A stretch of DNA of 64,000 bases from Clarkia xantiana subsp. parviflora (GCA_036873135.1 JAPTYO010000018.1:13507503-13571502); one strand, 5' to 3'; positions 21,491 through 34,476 are shown, numbered from the stretch's first letter. Made by a program: numbers and translations. Notes: generated by a model not told the origin, from the letters alone.

Positions 21491-22894
21491 CTTGCCCCGA
21501 GTTAAGTAATAGTTCAAAACCTGTACTTGACTCTTTTTCAAAGATAAGATATTCGTCCAATTTAGGTTCGGTACTGACCTCAGGGGTGGCCTGTTTGTCA
21601 ATTCGAATGTTGAGATCATAAATTTGACCAACTTTTAATTTTCCGCCGTACGTACGTAATCTGTTTACAAGGTTAGCCTAACGGACAATATGCGTACAAT
21701 GACATGCAATGTGATAATATCATGGTATATGAAATAAGCGTATAACACGTTGTCAATATGTAAATGACGACATAGTAAACAGATGACGTAGTCACGCAAT
21801 AAGTAAAACACTTAGAATAATATGAAATTGGAAAGCATGCTTGTCAACATTGAGCATGATGTAAACATAGAAAATGATGCAAGCATGTAGTATGGTGTAA
21901 TCATGGAAAATGATGCAAACATGTAGTATGATGTAATCATGGAAAATGATGCAAACATTCAATTCATACTTAAATTATAAAAATAATCATGTAACGATCA
22001 TAAATAATAAATGTGTATAATAAATTCTATGTACGTAATGTGTGATAATAATTACGTGTAGTGTGTCATGAAGCATTGTGTAGTATATATACAGTATGAA
22101 CATAGGAGAGATGCAAAGATGCTTGTAAAGGTTGCTAAGGACTTATATGAAAATACATGAAAGTTTAGTCCTTAGCACATGGTGTAGGCACTATTAGTAA
22201 AAATTAGGAGAGAGAATAAGCATTATCTTACATCCTTCATAGATAAATCTCCAAGAAGCTCTCTATTCTTGATGAAGATGAAACTTTTGAGATCATAGAT
22301 TTGGAGTAGACACATCATTGTTGATATCAATTGGATTCTGGTGTGGCACGTGTCAATTTGGACTTACTTCGTGTTGGTGAGTTCTTCCGTACATGGTTGG
22401 ACATTTCTTGATTTCTTTTGGCCTTGATTCCATCTTGAAATCACTATGTACCTAGTTATCTTTGACATGCATACAAGGTGTTTGATAAAATGCATTAGAA
22501 TACTTAGCCCCAAATCGGTCAAAATTTTTCTAAGTGCTGAAAATTTTAGAAAAGTGTAAATGAATCGTTATACTTCCCTTATACATAGTGTTCATTTCCG
22601 ACATGTTGTTCCATGCCTTAGTCGTTGCTTTAGTATGCTCGATGTTGATGATCGGTAGTTGTACGTACATGGCCGTCAATGGTTGTATGTTGGTAATGAT
22701 AGCTTAGGCAATGTACATTGAGTATCATGTATAGACTGTCGGTCATTGTCTGCAAACATGCTAAAACACTTAGAAAATATTTTAACAATTTCTAATGCTT
22801 GTTACCATAGATGTCGCCGTATGAGCTTTGTCGATAAGCGTCGTATGGATGCTTAGGAGGCACTGTGTAGAGGTTGATAATAGCTACTTGATGC

Positions 22895-23575
22895 ATGCAA
22901 TCCATCCTTGTCGACATGTACGTATGTACATGGAAATACTTAGAAAATATTCCTCACTTGTCGACATGCATCATTGTCGACATGTATATACGTACATGAA
23001 AACACTTAGAAAATATTCTCCTCTTGTTGACATCCCTCCTTGTTGACATGTATGTACGTACATGGAAACACTTATAAAATATTCTTCCCTTGTCGACATG
23101 CATCCTTGTTGACATGTATGTACGTACATGGAAACACTTAGAAAATATTCTTCACTTGTCGACATGTATGTACGTACATGGAAACACTTACAAAATATTC
23201 TTCACTTGTCGACATGCATCCTTGTCGACATGTATGTACGTACATGGAAATACTTAGAAAATATTCTTCACTTGTCGACATGCATCCTTGTCGACATGTA
23301 TGTACGTACATGGAAATACTTAGGAAAAATTCATTGTTTGTCGACATCCATCATTGTCGACATGTATGTACGTACATGGAAACACTTAGAAAATATTCTT
23401 CACTTGTCGACATCCATCCTTGTCGACATGTGTGTACGTACATGTAAAATACTTAGGAAATATTCCTTGCTTGTCGACATCCATCCTTGTCGACATGTAG
23501 GTACGTACATGGAAATACTTAGGAAATATTTATTGTTTGTCGACATGCATCCTTGTCGACATGTATGTACGTACA
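22895..23575 (+). repeat. 66-bp tandem array in LARD II
   Basis: About ten units of 66 bases. Each has two GTCGAC palindromes (cttgtcgacatgcatccttg then gtcgacatg), a longer palindrome tgtatgtacgtacatg, and aaacacttagaaaatattc. Because 66 is a multiple of three, a plus-strand frame stays open across the array and encodes a 22-residue repeat with SLVDMHPCRHVCTYME. The minus frame also stays open. Neither looks like a real protein. The degenerate cttagaaaatatt motif extends left to about 22750 and right to about 23780. Confidence 0.9.
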
Positions 23576-23599
23576 TGTATGTGCGCACTTGCCCCCACA

Positions 23600-26069
23600 C
23601 TTAGAATATTTTCTCTATCCCTGGCTATGTACGCTGTATCCATATGCTTTGATGTAAACACAGGTTGTACGCCAACACCTTGTTTTATGCTAACACTTGG
23701 TAATATGCTGACATATAGTAACATGCTGACAGCTTGCAATATGCTGACTGCCATCCTGAGCAAAACACTTAGAAAATATTTCGCCCTTGTAATCATGTAT
23801 GCTGCTAGTATGAGCTCGATGTCGACATGTAGGTTGATGTGTTGAAGAAGTTGCCCCCCTTGCATGATGCTTGTTATTTGTTCCGCGAAGACTAACGAGC
23901 CTTGTACGTACATAGTTGTCTCACATGGAGCGTCAATTGCATATGTGTTGATGCGTGTTTGCGCACTGATTGGATTGTTAGTTGCATTTTTCAGGATATC
24001 AGATCTTGCTATCTTCTTGTCGGAATTAATCTTCCCACGGCTGTTATCATGAGTAAGTCCACTATTTCCATTCTACGAGTAACTCTGTGTTCGGATGTCG
24101 ACATGGTTGAGCAGCTAAGTAATACACCAAGTGTAGATGTTGATGTCCTTTATAACTCGTATCATCTTGTGCCTTCTGTGGTGCCTTCTACCCCCGGTCG
24201 AGGGACCGGCCCAAGGAGGAGCGTTCCTCCCATTGAGGTAAGCGTTGTTTACTTCTTCACACTTGAAAGTTGATCTTGAAGACGGTTGATTTTGATGCAC
24301 GCATTGCTGATTGTCGCGCTTTTGTTGAAGAGCTATGTCGTATTGAAGTTAAAGCGACCATCCATGCCATGTCTTTTGTGCGGATGACGACATTGCATTT
24401 GATGTTGTCATTATGAACTCTTTGCCATAGATCCTTGGAGATGATGCTATCTTTTGGTTGGTGTCAAGTTGTCTGTTTTTATCATGTTGAACCCTTTGTG
24501 AATGGGTTGATGTTGTTTTGAGGTTTTTCGATAAATCTTTATTTATGCCTTTGCTTGCATGGTGTTTCATCCCTTGGACCTGTTTTCCATAATAACAAAC
24601 ATGTGATAACTTGTTAGTAATATTTCATACCTTGAGCTATCTTCATTGTCCGAATGTATTGGACTTGCGTGATAAGATTGAACTTCTTGTTGTGTTGGAT
24701 AGAACATAAGATGTTGCGACTTGCGCATTGCGGAGTGTTATGTACACTTGGTACTTGTAGCATTGCAGGTAGTAATGTACTTGGCACTTGGCCTTTGATA
24801 TGTAGCAGTGTCGTCTTGGCGAAGCAAGACATAAGTTTATATCATCTCTTAGTTCCACTCTAAGGTGACGTTGTTGCAAGATACTTCTTGCTGATTTTGT
24901 TGTTTTGGCGTTAAATGCTAAAGAGCAAGATAACGTTATACAAGACTCAACTTGTAAGTTGATGAGTTTTGTACAAGGTTTGCTTTAAAAAGCGTATAAC
25001 ATGAAGCTATCCTTTTTCAGGCCTAAGTCTTCATGGTGTATGAACCCTTAAGAGAGTATGCATACTTTTAGTGTGTGGGGTTGTCGTCTAACAAGAGGAC
25101 TTCCGCCACGATGGGGTGATCAGTCCCATCACTGCATTTGCCGCATCCTGTTTTTATTCAGGGAATGACTATGAACATGAGGATTTGTTTCTAAGAGCAT
25201 TTCGCAGCATGCCATTTTTTAGAAGTAAACATGTGGTTTGCCCTTACAAAGAGGATACCACAGCATGCTAATTTTGATAGTAAATCTTGATGTTTTATCC
25301 AAGATATTGCTTGCTGCTGACGCCTTTGGAATAGTCGTCACTTTGAGTAGAGAATTTTATAAGTCCCTTTTTGTAGATAAGCTGCATTGTCATTGCCACA
25401 TATAAGTTGACTGTGCACATAGCGTGATGGCTTTGTGTTGTCGACATCTTCTTGATATAGCCGTTGTTATGGATGGAGAAATAAACTCCCTGTTGGTGTA
25501 GATAATAGATATGTTGGCGTTGTATGCCATAAATCCCTCCTTGAACATAATGCTTAGCTTGTATTGTTGAAGTAGATATTATGTGCATAGGTTACTACTT
25601 GGCATAATTCCCATGTAGTAATCATAGTGTCGTATATACCTACGAACAGAGTTGCTCTTTGTTAGATAGTTGCAATGTTTATAAGTTTGAAAAAATATGG
25701 AGCTATGAAATTTTCTTTTTAGTAATGCATATAATAAATAAAGTAAAGGAATCTGATACGAGGATTCCTTGTTTGTGTAGGAAACTTCCCTAAGTGCGGA
25801 CGCGATAGGTGCGGATCATGACAGGTGCGCATATGTTGGGAGCGTAGCTTTTCCAAGTATCACCCGCTATATGTGATTGTGAATATGTCAGTATGAACAG
25901 CAACTATGCATTATTGTACGCGTCCTCTAGTTGATACGCGTTGATGCCTCCTTAGCATGATCTACATGCCTATGTATGATCGTTGCTTGGTGTTTCCTTC
26001 TTAGAAGAATGGTACCGTGTGTTCTTGTAATTATTCGTTTCTTCACTTCGGTGGAATGTCAAGCACTTG
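23600..26069. other. LARD II interior without recognisable genes
   Basis: About 2.5 kb of T-rich plus-strand sequence with short frames only. No conserved pol motif was seen on either strand. Confidence 0.5.
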
Positions 26070-26393
26070 TCAGCTTGGTGCCCCCCAAGTCGCTTGGCAG
26101 TCGTACCGCTGTTTCCTGATGGTTTCAATTACTTCATCTTCTGACCGTGATGCGCCTACTTGGACCATCCTTTCTGGCTCATCTATCTTGATTTTTTGTA
26201 ATGCTTCAATGAAAGCAGGACGTGCATGATCTACCCTTGGGTTTTCATCAATGACAGGAATTCCGCTGTTGTTTGTCTTGACATTATGTTGGAGTGCAAC
26301 CTTGTAGCAGTCTTTTGATAGCTGCTGATCTCTCTTTATTTCACCAATTCCTGTCTTTGTTTGAAACTTGATCTTTTGGTGTGATGTTGACAC
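26070..26393 (-). pseudogene. LARD II pol-linker remnant (region before RT)
   Basis: A 107-residue minus-strand frame contains PVIDENPRVDHARP, then KIKIDEPERMVQVGASRSED and EVIETIRKQRYDC. In plant gypsy polyproteins the stretch between protease and RT has this form (a D-P-R segment, then E-x-x-R-x-V-x-I-G, then a helix before the FAW-type RT entry). The RT domain that should follow is absent. It shows that LARD II derives from a normal gypsy element by loss of most of pol. Confidence 0.5.
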
Positions 26394-27242
26394 TTATCAT
26401 ACCCCACTTGTTCATGGTTGTATACCCTAGGATTCCATTATATGCGTCAAGCTTTTCTGCAATCACGGACGAAACGCCGATTTGGAGTTGTTGCTCTCCT
26501 TCTCCTATTGTGCATTGCGCAGTGTTGAATTAATGTGCTGGCTTTCATGTGTTCACTTTCAAGGGGCCTTGGTTTATTTGATGTGTTTCTTCATACACTT
26601 GTGACTCTTTCCGAGGTTATGTCTGTATGACGATTGTGCATACGGTTGAGAGATGTTATACTGGTGGAATCCTCATCTTCTCCTTTGTTTTGTCCGAAGA
26701 TTAGGTTTCGCTGTCGGCGTACGTTTTGAGTGTTACGATCCTTCTTGTGTTCTTGACAAGGGTAAACTTGCTGGATGTTTGAAATAATTTTCTAACTCTT
26801 TTCTCGTGATGGGTTTGGCACAGGCGTGCGTATAACATAGGAGCGTATCCTAAATTCCTATCTTCCACAATGTTGATGATGTTGTCACTTGGGTAATGCC
26901 CCCGTCTTATTTATTATTGCAACGCGATTTTTAGTCTTGTGCGTATAGAATGCTTGAGGCTCCGTTGCATGGGGATGCTGTATGACCTAAGCCGTTTGTT
27001 GTTCATAGTGCGATAGCTTGTGTTGTTGACGCAATTAATATGTGTGTAATGTACCTACGAAAGTAGATTTAACATTCATTAGATATTTGGAGTTCGTACA
27101 ACGGATTACAGGAAGGCGTCTACTGATCGCTCCTTTTGAAAAGTACCAAGGCTAATAAACATAAGTTGTACTTAATCTAAGAAGACTTAAAGTAAATATG
27201 CAAAAAATGGAGATAAAAGGATTGATGATGTGTTGGACGTCT

Positions 27243-29120
27243 TCATAGGTGATTTGTCGGCAAGTTGATTCTGCCACGTGCCACATAGTTCCTCAGTGCA
27301 TCTAGCGTGTTGAGCTCTTCCATTTCCTCCTTTGGGGATGAATAAATGTTGGTGCCATGCCCCCCAGTTTTATGGTGCTTGCATCTTTTTTCAACGTTCT
27401 TGCCGAGGAAGGCAGTCATTGGCTCCAGTGGTCGGTGAAGTTTGTTTTCCGGGAGTTTGAAATTTGTTTTCTCCACCTTCATGCTCCAAGGATCGTCACA
27501 ATTGGTTCCATGAATGACGTTGTTTTTCTGGCGCTTGGCGATAGGTGGATTATCATTCGCCTTTTCTTTTCCTTTGCCTTTTCCTGAAGACTTCACATGA
27601 GACTTCTTTTGATGCTTATTGCCTTGGTCGATATACTTCTTCATTTATCCTTTTAAGATTAAGCTATTTACATGAAACCTTAATCCTACACAGCTTTCCG
27701 TCTCGTGGCCATAAACTTCGTGATTTTCACACCATTTGCTTTCATCTTTTCCCAATGGGCCTTTGCGGAAATTGGAGGGTTTTTTCCACACCTTGGTCTT
27801 ATTTATCTCTTTCAAGATGACGGACAGCGGTGTGTTCAATTGAACACATTTGGCGAGATTGGTGTTTTTGAGCCTTTGGACGTCTGACTGGAATGGCCTA
27901 TTTTGTTGCGGTTGTCTCTTTTCCCAGGAAGCGTCTATCGTTTCCTCAATTATTGCCTTCAAGGTTCTTGTTGTAAGTCCCATGATTGGGACATCATCGT
28001 CATTAACAGGTTTTTTCCGTCCCTCCTTGTGACGGATATTAGCATCGTCTTGGCTTGTCTTCGTGGAAGAACCTTCCTTGTATATTTTTGAGCGGGAGGT
28101 TGGAGGTTGTTTCCATGTCCCTTCTTGGTGTTGTGCTATCACATACGGGTTGTATGAGCGTGAAACTCCTTGCATTGGTTGTCGGTACTGGAAGGTACCT
28201 TCCGTGTATTGCCCCCCTATTCCTTGGTGCAGTGTGTCTTGATGACTTGTGGCTTGGGACTTTGTTCTTGTTTCCTCGACTTGTCCGTTCATTGGAGGCA
28301 TAGGTGGTTGTGGCGGAGCATATTCGTGGTTCCTTAACATCTTTCGGAATGCAAGCAGCTCTTCGAGCGCGGTCATCATGGTGGGAGTGACAGGTGATGG
28401 CGGGTTGACACATTTGTATTGGAGTACTCCTTGGTCGTACTTTGCGAAGGATGCACTTCTTGTTGGCATAAAGAAGGCATTGGATGTGGCAACAGCCATG
28501 TGGGAGGATCCAAGTCGACTTCTTGTCGGCTTCTACGTCGTTATGGCCAAGGCGTCGTGGTACGCAATGTGTTCTTTGTCCATTGATGAAAAGCCAATGA
28601 CATCTTCAAAGGCGGCATCCTTTATGTCGACATACTCCATGTTGGTAACATGGAACTTGTGCATTGTCTTTGCAACGTACACTTCTTGCTCGTACGACTT
28701 CTCGCTTTCAACATCAAAGTCTCCATGGATCATATGTACGTTTGCCATCTTTTCCGGATAGGATGCAATGTATGCTGTATTCTGGACTTTAAGGCCATGC
28801 TGTGCGGAAGGCACGTTGCTTGTTGGCATGGAGGATGCAGCGAACATGTCTATGTGAAAATGATCCTGCTGACTTGTTGCCTGCTTCTGTTTGTTGGCTG
28901 GCATCCCGTATGGAAACTCTTCATTGATCCCTGTCCTTCGCTCGAATTCGTGTGCTGAAGCTTTATTCTGAATTTCGGGACCGTGCTGTGTGGAAGGCAC
29001 GTTTGCGGTTGGTACGAATGAGGCGGTAGATCTTGTATTTAGCATGCGAGAGCGTCCTGGTTGGATTTTGGTTGGCTTCGGCTTGCTTGCACCCGCCTTC
29101 TTTGTTCGTTTTCCAGTCAT
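27243..29120 (-). pseudogene. LARD II Gag, interrupted by stops
   Basis: Three successive minus-strand segments make up a Gag-like protein: 29120-28533 (starts MTGKRTKK, basic), 28499-27645 and 27644-27243. The middle one carries MMTALEELLAFRKMLRN near its start and, near its end, KWCENHEVYGHETESC, the degenerate zinc-binding tail seen in many plant gypsy Gags, followed by HVNSLILKG. A single in-frame TAA separates it from MKKYIDQGNK, which is the usual continuation in intact relatives. A second break lies between 28533 and 28499. Gag would package element RNA; here it is probably non-functional. The start is placed at the ATG after the primer-binding site rather than inside the LTR. Confidence 0.7.
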
Positions 29121-29154
29121 AGTTCGCGGTGCGGAATGGCTTTTTGTTTGAATC

Positions 29155-29170
29155 ACACTGACGGCGCCAA
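29155..29170 (-). other. LARD II primer-binding site
   Basis: The minus strand reads TTTGGCGCCGTCAGTGTG just inside the 5' LTR, the same class as in LARD I. Confidence 0.75.
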
Positions 29171-29171
29171 A

Positions 29172-29830
29172 TGTTATGTTCGCTTCACCACTTGGGCAGC
29201 TTCGGGCTTTTTCCTTCACGAACAGGCTTCTTCCTTCACGATCTGGCTCGAGATGTATGTATAAGGACGGGAACGCCGCAATCCTTAATACACAATCACC
29301 GAGCTAAACTCCCAATCCTCGACCTTGAGCTCTTGATCTTCGGGTCCTGCACGAGGGGCAGTAACCAGCGTGGGAGGGGGGAATGATGGTTGGGCCCACT
29401 CCGACGCTCAAGTTAGAACTTCTAGAGAGAGAAAGCCTTAGAGAGAAGTCAGAGCATTTCAAGTCCAAAAAGTGAGGGAATTGTCTAAAATGAGAGACCT
29501 AGGCCCCTATTTATAGGGAACCTAAGGATCATGCTCAGTTTTGAATGGTTTGATGTTGGTATGTAGGAATACGTATACCGTCATCAAGGTGGACTATGCG
29601 TGCACCGACTTCTCGCAATCGGCAAAAATAATCGGGATGAGCGCGGAGAAAACGGTAATCCGGACCTCCGGATCGCCTTAGGGCAATCCGGAAGTCCTTC
29701 GGCCCGGGAATTGCGCGTATCCTGGACCGTTTTAGACTTGGGTGTCCGCGAAAGAGTTTTTTACGGGTTTTGGGATATTTTACGGGTCCCGAAATGTAAA
29801 TACGAACCCGAATTAGACAGATATCTAACA
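29172..29830 (-). repeat. LARD II 5' LTR
   Basis: 659 bp. On the plus strand it runs from TGTTATGTTCGCTTC to CAGATATCTAACA. It differs from the other LTR by substitutions and by a shorter ccggacc..ccgg segment near 29660-29690. Confidence 0.92.
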
Positions 29831-29893
29831 GTAAGTTTTCATACATTATATAATATATAATATAATGAAGAACTTCTCTCTCACTTTGTCACG

Positions 29894-30390
29894 CCCGGGA
29901 GTAAATGAGTCAAGCTACATTGAACTGTTCGATATCGGCTCGGTCGATATTCGAACACGACTTGCTCGATTTTGAGTCGAGTCGAGCTATTTCTTATACC
30001 GAGTCAAGTTTGAATTCACTGGTACTCGACTCGAGATGCTCGCGAGACTAATCGAGCGTTTTGTTTTGCCTATTCAAGTCGAGATCGAGTTCGAGTTTTA
30101 CGTAATAATATTATATATTTATATATTGAGTTCAAGTCGAATTCAAGCCAAAAGTCTAATCAAGTCAAGTTCGAGCTCGAGTTAAGGTGCACCATTTATA
30201 ATTTAATTGAATTTATTTTAACCTTATCGATCCGAGTCGAGCCGAGCTCGAACTCGCCGAGTATGGTAACGAGACGAGCTCGAGCTTGAAAAGTTAAGGC
30301 TCGGTAGAGTTCATGTTTTAACTAAGTAAACTGAGTCAAGTCAAGTCGAGCTTGTTAAATACTCGGCTCAATTCAGCTCGTTTACATCCC
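29894..30390. mobile_element. hAT-like MITE rich in TCGAGCTCGA repeats, copy 2
   Basis: This is the same element as at 8510-9011 at the equivalent position in tandem copy 2, with termini ccgggagtaaatgag and ctcgtttacatccc. The flanks tcacgc on both sides give the better estimate of the target duplication. Confidence 0.75.
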
Positions 30391-30466
30391 TAATCACGCA
30401 CACACATAAGAATGATTAGTTAGCTGATGATTTGAAGCTTTTTATGATTATATATTAGGGGTGAGT

Positions 30467-30924
30467 AAAGTCGATTGGAATCGGAACCAGCTATCCAGTG
30501 CCTAGCATATTAACCGTACACAAACCATATCTTTGTGTAAATTTTTATATATTAATTGTTGTAAATATTAAGTCACTTTATAAAGTTAGGGATGCTTTCT
30601 GTATAACTCCTAAAACTAGTTAGTTGAATATTTATTATTATATATATATAGCCTTGTACTGCTGTACTGAAGGAAAAAACTATTGAATGAAGTTGATTTC
30701 TTCTCAAACTCTTAATTCCTTCTCTGATTCCAAAGTTCTTAAATTGTAAAAGTACTAGCATATACATGTTCTTATCTGGTACTCGGAACCGGTTAGTTCC
30801 AACTGTTCTCGTTCCGTTTCCACCTATTATAGGTTAGGTTATGGGTAATAAAATCTAAGAACTGATATATATAGAATAAGTTTCGGGAACACCTAAAATC
30901 AAAGGTACCGAAATCGCTCACTCC

Positions 30925-30927
<3 letters not shown>
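30467..30927. mobile_element. AGGGGTGAG-type MITE carrying an inner insertion, copy 2
   Basis: Same structure as 9076-9548, at the corresponding place of tandem copy 2, including the inner ctagcatat-bracketed segment. Both insertions therefore predate the tandem duplication. Confidence 0.55.
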
Positions 30928-30955
<28 letters not shown>

Positions 30956-31229
30956 CAATTATATGTATTGTATTTTTATATGAAAGTTTACAGTCTTCAT
31001 CTTATGAAAATTACACCTGCATTTATTTCAATAATATAATAATAGTAAATTATACAAAAGGCAGTGAAGTCATGAAATCGGGTTGTACGGGCCGAAAGTT
31101 GGGGACTGGACTGGAGAGAGAGGTAAGTGCGTGGATCTCTAGAAAAGTGATCAACAGTTGAAAATTCGAGTTTAATTCAACTCGTTCTCAAATTAGCCAT
31201 TCCCTTCCTTTAAACCCTAAACCCTATAT

Positions 31230-31976
31230 AACTAGGTGTTGACACTCGTATATAATGTATTAAAGTAAAAAACGGATATTGAACATAAGAAATAGAATGT
31301 CACTTGGGTGAATAAATAAAATAAATTGTACAAAATTTTCTAAGTTGTATTTGTCATATGTACATTGAGATACGAAGCATTTTTAGCTTCCACGTCTATT
31401 ATAAATGGGGTTGCTGAAAAATTCAGGGGTTGTTAAGGGAAAGAAGGATGATATGTTATCGGTTTGAGAACTGCTTTGGATTGGACACTACCACTAAGTA
31501 CATGACTCAGATTAGTGGATGCCCACCGAGGCTCTTTTCATACAAATATCTAAGTCTTCTATGGATGAAGGCGTAGAAGATAAGTCCTTTTCCGAATCGA
31601 TTGTCGACAATTAATTAATCTGATGTTAACAATATCACTCACATTAGTCGGCTACTCGAAAGAGGTTAGGCATCGATGATAAGTTCTTTTCTGAATCTAT
31701 TGTCGACAATTAATTAATTTGATATCAACAATATCATTCAGATTAGTCGGCAACTCGAAAGAGGTTAGGCGTCGAAGATAAGTCCTTTCTGAATCGATTG
31801 TCGACAATTAAATAATATTATATCAACAATATTACTCAGATTAGTCGGCAATTCGAAATAAGTTAGGCAACAACGAAAAATTTCTTTTCTCGATCATCGT
31901 TAAGTATAAACCTAATATCTACTATATCACTTGGGTTTGTTGACGGTTCGAAAAGAAGAAGGCACTCCCTTTAGGC
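31230..31976. repeat. Long tandem unit, copy 3, truncated
   Basis: It starts actaggtgttgacac like the other copies and stays alignable up to ggcactccctttaggc at 31976, where copy 1 continues with cgagttgaatt but this copy changes to ctcgatatatcg. The rest of the unit is missing. The break marks the junction with the LARD III remnant. Confidence 0.75.
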
Positions 31977-33882
31977 TCTCGATATATCGACTATCCTTAA
32001 AATGATTTTGATATCAAGATATATCACTCGGATTCACATAAAATTTGATAAAGCTTGAGGATTAATAAGAAAAGTGCAATCAACAAGTCGTCATAGAATT
32101 TCCTTTTCATAGATAAACACAGTTTACGTTATGATAAGGAAAAAGAAATAAATGACTAAATGATCTAAACATTGTTCCTAGATTTAACCTTTACATCTGC
32201 AGCTTTGGCGACAAGAAACTCCTTGAGGACCTCCACCTTCGTAAAATCAAAGTCGGGGTGAGATGCTCTAATATCGGCAACCACCGAATCGAAGGAAGAA
32301 AGGATCATGTCCCTACAAGCGGTGGTAGCATCCTCCTTAAAGATGACACTGGCCTTATAAGTGGCGACAGCTTTGGGCAAGGCTGCTTCATTCTCCTCCA
32401 CCTCGGTCTTTAAGGCGACAACCTCTCCTCGAGAAGAGGCCAGCTCGGCCTGAAGAATCTCATTTTTAGCAGCCAACCTCTGGCAAAAATCAGCAGACTC
32501 CGCGTTAAGGAGGACATAGGTCTTTAAAGTCTCCTTGCATTGGGTCAGATCCTTTGAAGTGGTGGCGACGGCCTCGCTCAGACTAGCAATGTCTTCCTTC
32601 AGCTGAGCGGCCTCCTCTCGAATGTGCTGCTTCTCTCTTTCCTTCGCTTCAACTTCGATATCCTCAAGCCTCCTTTTAGTGGAGGTCAATTCCTCATGAA
32701 AGTCAAGGACCAGGCGGGAAAATTGTAGAGATTCTCTAGAATTTTGACAAGATAAAAGTCATAAGTCAACAAGAATGTCGACGATAAAAGGTTTTAAAAG
32801 AGACCCAAAAAAAATAAGTATCTTTTACCTTGACTTGTCGCTGTAGAAACAAACGAATGGCCATATCGACCTCAGCTGCGTCGGTCGATAGGGGCGGGCA
32901 GTCTTGAGGCGGCACAGAGGTGTGAGCAGATGCAACGCCAAGTCACTATTAGTGAGGGAATAACTCTCCTTCAACTAGTATCCCTTCAAAAAGGCTAGAG
33001 GATTCAAGTCGACTTTTCCTGACGGGTCCTCGGGGGCACAAATGAGCATCCTCCAATTAAAAGGAGGACCCTCAAACCTTAGACCTATCAGGGCCTGAGG
33101 AGTGGAAGAGGCGGCAACACCCTTGCCTTTTAAATCGCCACCTACAAGGAGAAAATGAGGAATACAAAATTACTTCTGAAAAAAAGAGTAAAGAAGATAA
33201 AGAATCCTCATACCTCCAGTAGCGGGCGGGGAGCTTAGAGGAGCGTCGGGAGCGTCAGAGGCACCACCCTCCTGAAACTCTGCTATAGGAGTGGTTATGG
33301 TCACTTTGGTCTTCTTGGAAACTCGGTATTACTTTTCTTGGAAGAAAACTCCCGATAAGCCGACCTCTTGACCTTGTTTTCGGCGTCTTCTCTGGAGCCG
33401 AGACGTCCTCAATAGTAGGAGCTTCCGAAGGCGACTTGGGAATTTCTTTAGCAACACTGGCGACTTCTGTCGCCGGAGAATCTTGAGACAAAGAAACTCC
33501 ATTCGCTTCCTGATTACGAGCATGAAAAAACATCTTAAATATACCTACAAAAAGGAAAAGAGAAGTTCAAAATACGCGTATAAAAGAACTGCAAGTTACC
33601 CAGCTGTTAGGAATCACATCATAGCGAGTACGTATGCCCGCCTGGATAAGGGCGCTTTCGGTGGTATCATTGACAGAGTGTCAGGGGTTAAATCCCCTCT
33701 GGTCTAGGTAACTGCGGCGTGAATCTTGCCAACAGTGGAAAAATCTTCAAGGGTTGAACCCTCCAAGGTGGGCGGAAGATTAGTTCCAATGGAAGGAATG
33801 AGGGGCAAGGTGATGCCTTCTAAACAGAAAAAGTAATAATGTTTCCAATTGGCGCTAAGGGACTTCAATCCCACCACCATAG

Positions 33883-34475
33883 TGTAAGCATATGGTGATG
33901 GGCGTCGTAATTGGTAGCCCATAATATGTATAGTTTGCCTAAGGAAATTAGGTAAATGTCACATTAGGGTAATTGGACTAGACCCAAATCGCAATTGACA
34001 TGAGAGGCCCAAATTATGGGCCTCCCCTATGCATGGCCGGCCGAAATAAGATGTGAGGGCAAAGTGGACTTTTGTCCACTTTGCTCCTCCTATAAATACA
34101 TGGTGTTAGGGGATTTTTAGGGTTAATCACTATTTCCTCATTAGAGTTTTTTAGAGAGAAAAACCATACACCCCACACCTAGGTATTTCGGCCGAATACC
34201 TCACCCAAGGTGTGCCAATTTTCTTTCTAAGCAAACACTCCAAAGATCTGTCCTTGTGCCAAGAATTTATCAGAGGCTTTGCTGTGGAGCTTGTACTGCG
34301 TAGGGCTTCTCTAACAAGAACCTCTACGGGCCGGAGGATCGTGAACTCCCTGCAGAAGCTTCTAGGGACTACGGATCATCTTTGAGGTATGTGTGAATCT
34401 TCCGCTGCGTAATTTCGATTACTACCCATGTACCATGATTTAGTATCCGTAGTGATTACTCCCCGTAATCTAACA
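33883..34475 (+). repeat. Copia II 5' LTR
   Basis: 593 bp, TGTAAGCATATGGTG to CCCCGTAATCTAACA. A TATA-like cctataaatacatgg (about 34089) would start transcription in the middle of the LTR. Confidence 0.93.
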
Positions 34476-34476
34476 G

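Larger units (their letters stand above)
20800..29830 (-). mobile_element. Non-autonomous gypsy-type LTR element (LARD II), complete
   Basis: It has two LTRs (29172-29830 as 5' LTR and 20800-21490 as 3' LTR on the minus strand), a TTTGGCGCC primer-binding site and an ACTCGGGG polypurine tract. The flanks are a perfect 5-bp duplication, gtaag (20795-20799 and 29831-29835). Tandem copy 1 carries the uninterrupted gtaagttttcat at about 7672. Its Gag is readable but broken, a pol-linker fragment survives at 26070-26393, and RT, RNase H and integrase are missing. It lies in opposite orientation to LARD I, within the same tandem unit. Confidence 0.9.
9862..31229. repeat. Long tandem unit, copy 2, split by LARD I and LARD II
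   Basis: The pieces are 9862-10224, 20275-20799 and 29831-31229, joined by removing the two LTR elements and one copy of each target duplication. The total is about 2.3 kb and matches copy 1. This copy lacks hAT-B and the foldback element, so it shows their empty sites: acatgaat once at 20679-20686, and an uninterrupted cattatataatatata at about 29841. It ends in the same telomere-like motif before copy 3. Confidence 0.8.

Noticed and set aside
22895..23575. CRISPR-like regular array
   Set aside because: The 66-bp units are contiguous with no unique spacers, and the array lies inside a plant LTR element.
23128..23604. 158-codon frame with Cys/His-rich 22-residue repeat
   Set aside because: The openness follows from a 66-bp unit with no stop; both strands are open, and there is no start context or known domain.
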